DNA of 64,000 bases from Propionivibrio soli (GTDB lineage Bacteria > Pseudomonadota > Gammaproteobacteria > Burkholderiales > Rhodocyclaceae). The stretch spans positions 46,001 to 110,000 of the forward strand of contig NZ_JANZKY010000017.1 in NCBI RefSeq assembly GCF_025770765.1, in the 5' to 3' direction. Numbering within the stretch: the first letter of the stretch is position 1; each line of letters begins with the position of its first letter. Below, one piece after another: positions 55,035-64,000 of this stretch. The position numbers and the translations under genes are program-made. Under the pieces are notes generated by a model, which was given only the letters and a program-made list of their open reading frames with translations, was not told the DNA's origin and made no database searches.

Positions 55035-56096
55035 ATGTCATTCGTCGTCGCCGTCGCCGGAGCTACCGGTAATGTTGGCCAGGAGATGCTGCGCATTCTC
55101 GAGCAGCGCCGTTTCCCGATCACTTCGCTGGTGCCACTAGCCACCCGAGAGTCAGCCGCTGCAGGGCGTAAGATCAAGTTCCGCGGCGAAGACTTGGCGG
55201 TCCGTGATCTTGCCACCTACGACTTCGCGCACACGGGTTTCGTGTTCATGTCCGCCGGAGCGGCAACATCTCGGGAAGTCAGCCCACGCGCCGCTGCCCA
55301 GGGGTGCATAGTCATCGACAATTCCTCGGCATTCCGTATGGATCCGGAAGTACCGCTGATCGTGCCGGAGATCAATGGTGACCTGCTTGAACAGCCCGAG
55401 GCTCTGCATAAGCGCATTTTGCCGGTCGCCAATTGCAGCACCATCCAACTCGTCATGGCGCTGAAGCCGCTGCACGACGCAGCAAGGATCAAGCGCATCG
55501 TGGTCGACACCTACCAATCGGCATCGGGTGGCGGCCGCCGATTGTTGGGCCGCCTCAAGCAGGAGGCCGACGTCGCCGATGCAAATCTCCGTGCCTTATC
55601 CAATCGGGCCAAGGAGACCCTGGAAAGAAGCGGCGACAAGCCGATCGCGTTCAATGCCGTGCCGCACATTGACGTCTTTCTTGACGACGGCCGGACCAAG
55701 GAAGAATGGAAGATGGAGGTGGAGAGCCGCAAAATTCTTGGCATCGACGACCTGAAAATTTGCGCAACCTGTGTCCGCGTTCCAGTGATGGTCGGCCATG
55801 CCGAAGCGGTGCATGTCGAGTTCGAGCGCCACTTGTCGGTGGCTTCGGCAACCGAGCTGCTCTCGTCTTTCCCGGGAGTCCGGGTTGTGAACGGTTCGGT
55901 TTCCGGTGCCTACGCCACGCCGCTCGACTGTGCTGGGGAAGATGCGGTTTTCGTTTCGCGGATAAGAAATGACGACAGTGTTCCCCATGGGCTCAGCTTT
56001 TGGGTCGTCGCAGACAACATCCGCAAGGGCGCCGCGCTGAATGCCGTGCAGATCGCGGAAGCATTGATCGCCCGCCGCGTCGTCACCGCGAGTTGA
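55035..56096 (+). CDS. second, divergent aspartate-semialdehyde dehydrogenase
   Basis: A 353-residue Asd of a different branch from the 4844-5971 copy. It has N-terminal FVVAVAGATGNVGQEMLRIL, the catalytic C134 in VANCSTIQLVMAL, and RVPVMVGHAEAVHVEF with the active-site histidine. The substrate loop is TYQSASGGGRRLL rather than the usual SGAG, so a specialised role is possible. ATG 55035 is favoured over 55032 by AGGAGA spacing. It is flanked by a divergent LysR gene and an EamA exporter. Confidence 0.9.
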   Translation: MSFVVAVAGATGNVGQEMLRILEQRRFPITSLVPLATRESAAAGRKIKFRGEDLAVRDLATYDFAHTGFVFMSAGAATSREVSPRAAAQGCIVIDNSSAFRMDPEVPLIVPEINGDLLEQPEALHKRILPVANCSTIQLVMALKPLHDAARIKRIVVDTYQSASGGGRRLLGRLKQEADVADANLRALSNRAKETLERSGDKPIAFNAVPHIDVFLDDGRTKEEWKMEVESRKILGIDDLKICATCVRVPVMVGHAEAVHVEFERHLSVASATELLSSFPGVRVVNGSVSGAYATPLDCAGEDAVFVSRIRNDDSVPHGLSFWVVADNIRKGAALNAVQIAEALIARRVVTAS

Positions 56097-56214
56097 GGAT
56101 TTCCCCTCGCCGACGAGCAACAGCTTGGCCTGTGAATTTCGGCCGCCGAAATTCATCGTTGCGCACGATTCAAGGCACCGATAGACGATAGACCAATCGC
56201 ATTTTTTGAGAGAA

Positions 56215-57090
56215 ATGACGCAGCTTGGCCACATTGCCTTCCTCCTTCTTGGGCTCGTTTGGGGAACCAATTTCCTCTTCATGAAGTGGGCGGCCGCGTT
56301 ATTGACGCCCAGCCAGATTGTGCTGTTGCGCGTTTTGTTCGGCTTCGCTCCGATTCTTCTGTTGGCGATGAGCCGCGGCGTGTTGAGATGGTCCCAGTTG
56401 AAGGATCTTCCTCATTTCATGGTGATGGCTCTTTTGGCCACCGTCTTCTATTACTACGCGTTTGCCGCTGGTACCGCGCGCTTGCCGTCCGGCATTGCCG
56501 GCATGCTTTCGGGAGCCATCCCGCTGTTCTCGTTCGTGACGGCGTGGGTCTTCATGCGGGAAGAGCCACTGAATCGGCTCACCATCGGCGGCCTTGTCAT
56601 CGGTTTCGCGGGGATTTTGTGCATCGCGCAGCCTTGGCGGGTCGAGGATGCAATTGACCCGCACGGCGTCTTGTACATGATTGCCGGATCGATCAGCGTA
56701 GGCAGTTCATTCATCTACGCCCGGCGTCATCTGTCTTCCAAAGGGCATTCGGCGTTGGCCCTTTCGACCTGGCAAATTGGATTGGCACTCTTGCTATTGC
56801 TGGCCGTTACCGATTTTCACGGTATTACAGCGATCTACCATGACCCGCGTGCGTTGGCAGGACTTGTTCTCGGGCTCGGACTGCTCGGCACCGGACTCGC
56901 CTACGTTCTCTACTATTTCATCATTCAACGTCTGGGCGCGCTGCGTGCCGCCGGGGTTTCCTACATCCCTCCGGTGGTTGCGCTGGTGGTGGGCCATGTT
57001 CTTGTCAACGAGCCGCTCCAAGCCATTCACTTGGTGGCCATCGCGTTGATTCTTGGTGGTGTCTATTTGCTGCAAACAGGTAAGCGTTAA
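56215..57090 (+). CDS. EamA/DMT-family transporter
   Basis: A 291-residue ten-helix transporter with two EamA repeats (LLLGLVWGTNFLFMKWAA and IAGSISVGSSFIYARRH). ATG at 56215 follows GAGAGA; TTG 56206 is three codons upstream. It lies 118 bases after the second asd gene in the same direction, suggesting export of an amino acid of the aspartate family or a related compound, though this is inferred. Confidence 0.88.
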   Translation: MTQLGHIAFLLLGLVWGTNFLFMKWAAALLTPSQIVLLRVLFGFAPILLLAMSRGVLRWSQLKDLPHFMVMALLATVFYYYAFAAGTARLPSGIAGMLSGAIPLFSFVTAWVFMREEPLNRLTIGGLVIGFAGILCIAQPWRVEDAIDPHGVLYMIAGSISVGSSFIYARRHLSSKGHSALALSTWQIGLALLLLLAVTDFHGITAIYHDPRALAGLVLGLGLLGTGLAYVLYYFIIQRLGALRAAGVSYIPPVVALVVGHVLVNEPLQAIHLVAIALILGGVYLLQTGKR

Positions 57091-57165
57091 GCGACACACC
57101 TGCTTCATGCGAACAGCCGCCGTACGCCAAAGGCTGCCAATACGCGGAAGCGGCTTCTCAAAATT

Positions 57166-57193
57166 CAACGGGCCTGCTGGAGCAGGCCCGTTG
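57166..57193 (+). terminator. rho-independent terminator after the EamA gene
   Basis: CAACGGGCCTGCT (57166-57178) / AGCAGGCCCGTTG (57181-57193), 13-bp arms, followed by GCTTTTC. Confidence 0.82.
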
Positions 57194-57263
57194 GCTTTTC
57201 GACTCACATCGACAAACGGCTCACATGGTCACGTTAGGCCGAGCTTTTCTAGCAAGACGACGG

Positions 57264-59075
<1,812 letters not shown>

Positions 59076-59906
59076 TCACCGAGCCAAACTCTCCTGCCAT
59101 AAGCGCGGCCACTGCTCGACCCAGCAACAGCGATGGTCAAAGCTCGACTCGATACGAACGACGGGGCGCTTGCTTACTGGAAAGCGCTCAGCGAAACCTT
59201 GAACTAGCAACGGCGTGATGTTGTCATCCATCGCCCCAACATAGTGCCATTGCGGGATAGTTGATAATGCCTCGATATAGTCGACGGGGCTCAACGAGCC
59301 CGTTAGCGACTCGATTCGCTGATACGTTGTCCACGCCCGATGATCGAGATTGCCGGCAATAGTCACCAGGCGCTCGACGTCGGTTCGACGAGCGGCAACC
59401 AGCGCGGCTACGGCCCCGCCGCCGGAGTAACCGACCAGCGATAACCGCGTGGCGCCGAAACGCTGCTTCAGCACGTCGATGGCGCGATCGGTGGCGGCGA
59501 CCACTTCCGGCGCGAAGCGGCGGCTAGTCCAGTAGCGGCTGGAGCAGTTTGTCGCTTCGGCGTCGCCGTATTGGCACGGGCGGCTAAGGTAGGCAGCGGC
59601 TCCCTCCGGCTGCGCCAACGCCAGCCGCAAGGCCAGCGGGTCACGCGGGGTGGGGTCCGATGACACTTGGGTGCCGGTGACCCAGGCCAGACCGTCCCCT
59701 TCGATATAGATCGTCAAATGCCCGGCTGAGGCAGGTGCCGAAGGCAAATAGGCCACGAGATCGAAGGGACCGCTTGGGATGATGGCCGCCCGCCAGCTTC
59801 TTGACTGTGCCAAGGCGTCAGCCGCCGCGCGGCGCTCGGCCGGCGACGGTAGTGTCATGCAGGCAGCCAGAAGGAGGCATGGCAACCAGAGGCTTGGACG
59901 AGGCAT
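59076..59906 (-). CDS. alpha/beta-hydrolase lipoprotein
   Basis: A 276-residue predicted lipoprotein: signal MPRPSLWLPCLLLAAC with a lipobox cysteine at 16. The nucleophile elbow is LVGYSGGGAVAALVA and the late histidine region is SFDHRCCWVEQW. It is an esterase-like alpha/beta hydrolase; the substrate cannot be inferred. It lies 78 bases downstream of the autotransporter gene on the same strand. Confidence 0.82.
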   Translation of the reverse strand: MPRPSLWLPCLLLAACMTLPSPAERRAAADALAQSRSWRAAIIPSGPFDLVAYLPSAPASAGHLTIYIEGDGLAWVTGTQVSSDPTPRDPLALRLALAQPEGAAAYLSRPCQYGDAEATNCSSRYWTSRRFAPEVVAATDRAIDVLKQRFGATRLSLVGYSGGGAVAALVAARRTDVERLVTIAGNLDHRAWTTYQRIESLTGSLSPVDYIEALSTIPQWHYVGAMDDNITPLLVQGFAERFPVSKRPVVRIESSFDHRCCWVEQWPRLWQESLAR

Positions 59907-59984
59907 GGATCGAGAGTCGGGCAGCGGAAAAGTAAAAAGGCCACCAGATTGCTCCGGCAGCCTTGGTCGTCACGGCGTGTGCGG

Positions 59985-62777
59985 TTAGAACGCCCAGCGC
60001 ATAGTAGCCGAAGCCGTCTGGTTGAGAAAGCTCTCGCGGTATTCAACATCGTAGCGCCCGGTGATCTCAAAGCCATTCTTCAGCTTATAGACCGCGCCTA
60101 CGCCGGCTCGCCCAATCCACGGGCTGTGATTGATCCCGCAGGTGACAAAGGCAGCGCTGGATGCCCCAGCAAAGGCCGCGGTGACGGTATCACGGTCGTT
60201 AATTGCGTCGTAACCGATACCCAGGTTGGCGACCAATGTCGTCTGATCGTTCAACCGGTGGGCCAATTTGCTACCCAGGGTGAAGACGAACGCTTCGGCG
60301 GTACGGTCCGATACATTGAGGTTGAGGGCGCCGGCGCCGGTTTCGCTGTACGACTTGTCTTTGATCCACGTGTAGTCGGCGCGGACGAACGGTGTTAGCG
60401 TCGTGCTGGCGGCCACCGGGTACGCGCGACCAAACCCGAGTCCGAGGTGAGCTGTTTGGCTATCGTAGCTGGACGAGGCCGTGCTGGAATTCAGGGCGAT
60501 CTGGCGGCGGCCCTTATTGGCGTTTTGGCCGACATCGACTTGGAAGTTAATTTCGGAGCGGTCATCAAGGGCGTAGCTACCGTAACCGGTCAACTGATAC
60601 AGCCTGATGTCGTTGCTTTGCGGCGCGATGCTTGACTTGCTGTCAACGTCGCTGTCGGCATAAGCGAAGGCACCGCCAACACGCAGCGCTGGCGTCAATG
60701 TGCCATCAACACCGGCGACCAGGCCATAAGTCTCGGCTTTGTACCCGGCGACACCATCACGTTCGCTTTGATCGGCTCGCGAGGCGAGTGGCTTGAGCCA
60801 GAAGTACTTGTCGCCCAGGAAGCTGTCGCCTGTCGCTCGGCCGCTCACGTGATCGAGGCGGGACAGCACGATGTTGTTGACACCGTTCATCGTTGTCCGC
60901 ACGGCCGAAATCGAGCCGCCCGTCAGGAGTGGCAGCGTCTGGCTGGCGGCATTCGAGACATCGCGCTCGGTCGTCAATCGGCCAAGGGCGTTAATCACCG
61001 AATCCATTCCCGCATGGCCGCTGGTGCCATTGCTGGCGTAGTTCGATATCAGGTTATCGAGGACAGCCGCCGCGCCCCGCGCCGGCGCATTGTCGGATAC
61101 TTCGACGTCGCGCAAGACGGTGCTGCCGACTGCCCGCATAATCAATAGATCGACGGCGTTGCCGTTCTTGGTGGCGTTGAAATTGAACAGATTGGAGTTG
61201 TCGGTAACCGAGAAGCTGCCATCACTGACCAAGGCCCCAGCACTGATGACGTTAGCCATCCGGGTAGCCGAAAAGGAGAAGTTGGGGTTGGTGACATCGA
61301 CATCGATCCGCGCGTTGCTGGGCAGGGTCGCCGTGCCGGTTACCGCGAGTTTTCCGTAAGTGTTGTTGTCAGCCACCTGGGTACGGAAAATGGCGCCAGC
61401 CGCTTGCGTATAGTTGCCCGTAATGGTGCCCGTGCTGCCAGCCAGAGAGCCCATCACGGCGCCGTTATTCACGGCAACCGATGAGGTCAGTGAGCCATTC
61501 AGTATCATGGTGCCGGCACTGATCGTAGTGGCACCTGTATAGCGTTGCGCTCCGGATAGAACAAGCGTTCCCGCCCCCGTTTTGGTCACGCCGCCCTCGC
61601 CAGCGATATTACCTTGCGTGGTTTGGGTGCTGCCGACAAAAGCAGCCGTGCCCGAGTTAACCTCAAAGGTGATCACCTGGGATGCACCATTGATGTAGAT
61701 ATCCTGGCCCCGGGTCGCAGCAGGACTCCGCCCGCTTCCTTGGACTGTCGTGTTGCCGCTATAGGAAAAATCCCCGGATGACTTGATGGTGAGCGAAGCG
61801 CCATCCATCACGAACACGGCGCCGCCATAACCGGTACCACCAGTACCAGGCCCGTTGTTACCATCGCCGCCAGCTCCACCGCCATAACCGGCAGCGCCAC
61901 CGGCGCCGCTTGTAGTACCAATCCCACCGCCGCCGCCGCCGCCGCCAAAACCGCCAGCGCCACCAGCACCACCGGAAAAGGTGTTTGTAGCCGCTCCGCC
62001 ACCGCCGCCACCACCACCCGTTGACGCAGTTCCACCGGTGCCACCATTGCTGGTATTAATGCCACCACCCGTCCCCGCTACACCACCGCCACCGGGAAAA
62101 AGCGTTGAACTGGCACCTACACCACCCGCCCCACCGGTTCCAGAGCCAGAAGGGGCTGTTCCGCCCGTTCCGCCATTTAAAGCACCGCCTCCGGAGCCCC
62201 CGGAGTGTGAGCCGGCCACCCCACCATTGCCGCCTTTAGCAGTGTTATTGGTGAAAGCGACGTCTTGCAAAGTCACTTTGGCGCCACTGGCCACAAACAA
62301 ACCGCCACCCGCACCAAGGCCGCCGCCGCCACCGCCATCACCGCCACTGCCGCCGTTGCCACCCCTCGCCAAGGTGTTGGTGAGCGTCAGATTCGAAATA
62401 TTGACGGTGGGGCCGTTGGTTCCAGATACCTGGATGCCTTGATAGAGGGCGTTGCCGTTAATCGTACTGTTGTTGCCTACGATATTGACGATAACGTTGG
62501 AACTATTCGAAACCAGGGCGGAAAGCGAACTCGTCAGCGTAAAGCCGCTCGTTATATTGATTTGCACCGTCGAGTTGCTTCCCGCTGAGGCAACGACAGC
62601 AACCGCAGTATTCCAGTCAGACTGACTAGCGACGTCTATCGCCTCGGCGGTCTGGCTAATGAAGCTCATTGGCAAAGCAACCGCCAAGAGGACTCGCAGT
62701 CGCGAACCTGGGAGTCGCTGAGAGCTGTTCAAACTCGACCTGATTTTGCAGAAAGGGGGGGGTCCTGAAATCCTCAA
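59985..62777 (-). CDS. glycine-rich autotransporter (type Va)
   Basis: A 930-residue surface protein with a signal peptide ending near TAEA (46). The passenger has a very glycine-rich GGxGG region (about 140-330) and one autotransporter-associated beta-strand repeat (TGAGTLVLSGAQRYTGATTI, about 403-422). The last 270 residues form the beta-barrel, ending in WAF with a terminal phenylalanine. GAGGAG lies 6 bases before a TTG start (62777), and codons 5-8 are a C8 tract; a second TTG (codon 17) could also open the signal peptide. A frameshift there would switch the protein off. The passenger's ligand is unknown. Confidence 0.88.
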   Translation of the reverse strand: MRISGPPPFCKIRSSLNSSQRLPGSRLRVLLAVALPMSFISQTAEAIDVASQSDWNTAVAVVASAGSNSTVQINITSGFTLTSSLSALVSNSSNVIVNIVGNNSTINGNALYQGIQVSGTNGPTVNISNLTLTNTLARGGNGGSGGDGGGGGGLGAGGGLFVASGAKVTLQDVAFTNNTAKGGNGGVAGSHSGGSGGGALNGGTGGTAPSGSGTGGAGGVGASSTLFPGGGGVAGTGGGINTSNGGTGGTASTGGGGGGGGAATNTFSGGAGGAGGFGGGGGGGGIGTTSGAGGAAGYGGGAGGDGNNGPGTGGTGYGGAVFVMDGASLTIKSSGDFSYSGNTTVQGSGRSPAATRGQDIYINGASQVITFEVNSGTAAFVGSTQTTQGNIAGEGGVTKTGAGTLVLSGAQRYTGATTISAGTMILNGSLTSSVAVNNGAVMGSLAGSTGTITGNYTQAAGAIFRTQVADNNTYGKLAVTGTATLPSNARIDVDVTNPNFSFSATRMANVISAGALVSDGSFSVTDNSNLFNFNATKNGNAVDLLIMRAVGSTVLRDVEVSDNAPARGAAAVLDNLISNYASNGTSGHAGMDSVINALGRLTTERDVSNAASQTLPLLTGGSISAVRTTMNGVNNIVLSRLDHVSGRATGDSFLGDKYFWLKPLASRADQSERDGVAGYKAETYGLVAGVDGTLTPALRVGGAFAYADSDVDSKSSIAPQSNDIRLYQLTGYGSYALDDRSEINFQVDVGQNANKGRRQIALNSSTASSSYDSQTAHLGLGFGRAYPVAASTTLTPFVRADYTWIKDKSYSETGAGALNLNVSDRTAEAFVFTLGSKLAHRLNDQTTLVANLGIGYDAINDRDTVTAAFAGASSAAFVTCGINHSPWIGRAGVGAVYKLKNGFEITGRYDVEYRESFLNQTASATMRWAF
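62755..62762 (-). repeat. C8 tract at codons 5-8 of the autotransporter
   Basis: Eight G on the plus strand (C on the coding strand), encoding the prolines of SGPPPF just after the TTG start. Homopolymer tracts at this place in outer-membrane genes are the classic phase-variation switch. Confidence 0.85.
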
Positions 62778-63089
62778 CTGATGCTCCTCTGGGGTTCGTG
62801 CACCTAAATGGATCCGATTATATTATTGGGAACAATTCGCCTATTGATACATGTCATCGTCATTCTCGCTCAAGGAACAAGTAGATGGCGCATTTAAGGC
62901 GTGGACAACGTGCTAGCGGGAATCCTGCCAGCTGCGCTGCATAGCGGCGCGCGCTCCCACAATGGCATTTCGTTGGCCCCGTAGGTGGAGGCGTCATCCC
63001 CGATGAGGTCATGTCTGATTCGTCGTGTGCGTGGATTCCGCCGATCAGTAGGGGCCCTTTAGGCGGACAATCCATGGATTCTACAAAAG
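62778..63089. other. gap between autotransporter and chemoreceptor genes
   Basis: About 310 bases. ATTATA at 62817-62822 (TATAAT on the minus strand) is a candidate -10 element for the autotransporter, about 40 bases upstream of its TTG, but no good -35 is visible. A short frame at 62860-63075 has no recognised family. Confidence 0.4.
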
Positions 63090-64000
63090 CTAGAGTCGGT
63101 AAGCGCGGACGATGTGTTGCATTTCTGTCGCGAGATTGTCGAGATCTTTGGCTACCTGCGCGCTATTGTCGGCGGCCGCGCTGCTCTCTTCGGACATCTG
63201 AGCGATCCGTTCGACCTGCTGCGCGATGGTCGTCATCGCCGAAGCTTGCTCGCGAATGGCGGAAGAGATTTCTTGAACCATTTCCACCGCATTCCTGCTT
63301 CCGATCCCGATCTGGTTAATCGCTTCGTTCGCTTTGCTGGCAGAGTCGACGCCACGCCCAACTTCGGCAACGACGCTTTCCATCCTCATGGCCACTTCGT
63401 CGGCTCCGGTTCGCATGGACTCAATCGTTTTTGATATTTCCTGAGTTGACGCGGACGTCCGTTCAGCGAGTTTACGCACTTCGTCGGCAACAACCGCGAA
63501 TCCCCGTCCTTGTTCTCCGGCGCGAGCCGCCTCAATGGCCGCATTCAGAGCAAGAAGATTGGTCTGGTCAGCTACCTCTTTGATTACGGCGACAACGCTT
63601 GAGATTCGTTGACTGTTTTCGACCAACTCGCGTATGCGATCAGCCGCCTGATGGACTGTGTCGGAAATCTTGTTGATGTCGTCTACCGTCTTGCCAATGA
63701 TCGACTCCCCTGATGCGGCCAAAGTCCCGGACTCGGTGGACAGGCGGTCTGCCTCGCTCGCGCGATCACCGACGTGGTTGATACTGACGGTCATTTGCTC
63801 GACTGTGGCGGCCATGTTCGCCGCTGACTCACTTTGCTGATGCGAGGCGATGGCCACTTGTCCCGAGGTAGCGGCCATCTGGTTCGCAGAATGGGCAACC
63901 GAGGCCGAGCGTTCCAGAATCGTCTTGAGGTTGCCCTGCAATTTATCGATAAGGCGGTTCAGCGCTTGCGCCGTCAAACCAATTTCATCTTCTCTCAACA
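63090..64000 (-). CDS. methyl-accepting chemotaxis protein, N-terminus beyond window
   Basis: C-terminal part of a chemoreceptor: the end of a HAMP domain ([19 protein letters not shown]) and the full signalling domain, with the highly conserved hairpin [20 protein letters not shown] and [16 protein letters not shown]. It ends in RAYRL without the NWETF-type pentapeptide, so no CheR/CheB tether is evident. The sensor region lies outside the window. The frame is open at base 64000. Confidence 0.93.
   Translation of the reverse strand, partial: LREDEIGLTAQALNRLIDKLQGNLKTILERSASVAHSANQMAATSGQVAIASHQQSESAANMAATVEQMTVSINHVGDRASEADRLSTESGTLAASGESIIGKTVDDINKISDTVHQAADRIRELVENSQRISSVVAVIKEVADQTNLLALNAAIEAARAGEQGRGFAVVADEVRKLAERTSASTQEISKTIESMRTGADEVAMRMESVVAEVGRGVDSASKANEAINQIGIGSRNAVEMVQEISSAIREQASAMTTIAQQVERIAQMSEESSAAADNSAQVAKDLDNLATEMQHIVRAYRL

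Noticed and set aside
61800..62370. Repetitive GGC/GGT triplets as a CRISPR-like or tandem-repeat array
   Set aside because: The unit length is irregular and it is explained by glycine-rich coding sequence.
62860..63075. Frame upstream of the autotransporter that might be an IS remnant
   Set aside because: No transposase motif, terminal inverted repeats or target duplication could be seen.

Overview
The window reads as a GC-rich betaproteobacterial chromosome, most likely from the order Rhodocyclales. This rests on recognisable gene neighbourhoods (leuB-asd-fimV-truA; exbB-exbD-lpxK-trm112-kdsB-adk; xseA-sodB; rpsT-murJ), an RquA rhodoquinone enzyme, a MurJ/LpxK/KdsB Gram-negative envelope set and GC-skewed codon use. 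No rRNA, tRNA, CRISPR array, prophage or intact insertion sequence was recognised. It looks like ordinary core chromosome with a few accessory inserts.

Layout. 1-7.3 kb (minus): entericidin-like lipoprotein, leuB, asd, fimV, an EcfT/CbiQ-like membrane protein and truA (cut by the window edge). 7.5-11.4 kb: M48 protease lipoprotein, MFS transporter, YdcH-like protein, aroC. 11.5-15.7 kb: DegP-type periplasmic protease, RNA 2',3'-cyclic phosphodiesterase, and a QseBC/PmrAB-like two-component system; a PmrA-type direct repeat lies in the degP/thpR promoter region. 15.8-18.1 kb: ilvN and ilvB preceded by an IvbL-like leader peptide and an attenuator hairpin. 18.3-22.9 kb: split chromate transporter pair, pepN, tpx. 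23.1-29.2 kb: an M23 peptidase/PIG-L deacetylase/GT2 operon divergent from a DOMON-like protein, a NamZ-type muramidase and a PAS-GGDEF cyclase. 29.2-33.7 kb: CobD/CbiB-like protein, CoA pyrophosphatase, a small coiled-coil protein, retropepsin-like protease, glutamine amidotransferase, rquA. 34.1-41.9 kb: SNF2 helicase, yajQ, ppnP, DUF2788 protein, argF, argD, solo ParA, rpsT. 42.0-50.3 kb: murJ, PEBP protein, H+-pyrophosphatase, adk, kdsB, Trm112-like, lpxK, exbD, exbB. 50.6-57.1 kb: EamA exporter, xseA, sodB, then a LysR / second Asd / EamA cluster. 57.2-64.0 kb: argG, an esterase-like lipoprotein, a glycine-rich autotransporter and the C-terminal part of a chemoreceptor (cut by the window edge).

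The genes combine amino-acid biosynthesis (Leu, Ile/Val, Lys/Thr/Met branch, Arg, chorismate), envelope construction (KDO, lipid A, lipid II flipping, muramyl recycling) and signalling or surface functions (FimV, autotransporter, chemoreceptor, c-di-GMP). The most interesting signals are regulatory: the valine-codon-rich ilv leader, two long C tracts inside surface-related genes (fimV and the autotransporter) that could slip and switch reading frame, the PmrA-type box beside a PmrAB-like system, and a perfect FNR-type palindrome next to a DnaA-box pair upstream of xseA. Starts were adjusted from the longest open frame wherever a Shine-Dalgarno sequence or family alignment from memory favoured an internal codon. 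All family assignments come from motif and sequence recognition, not from a database search.
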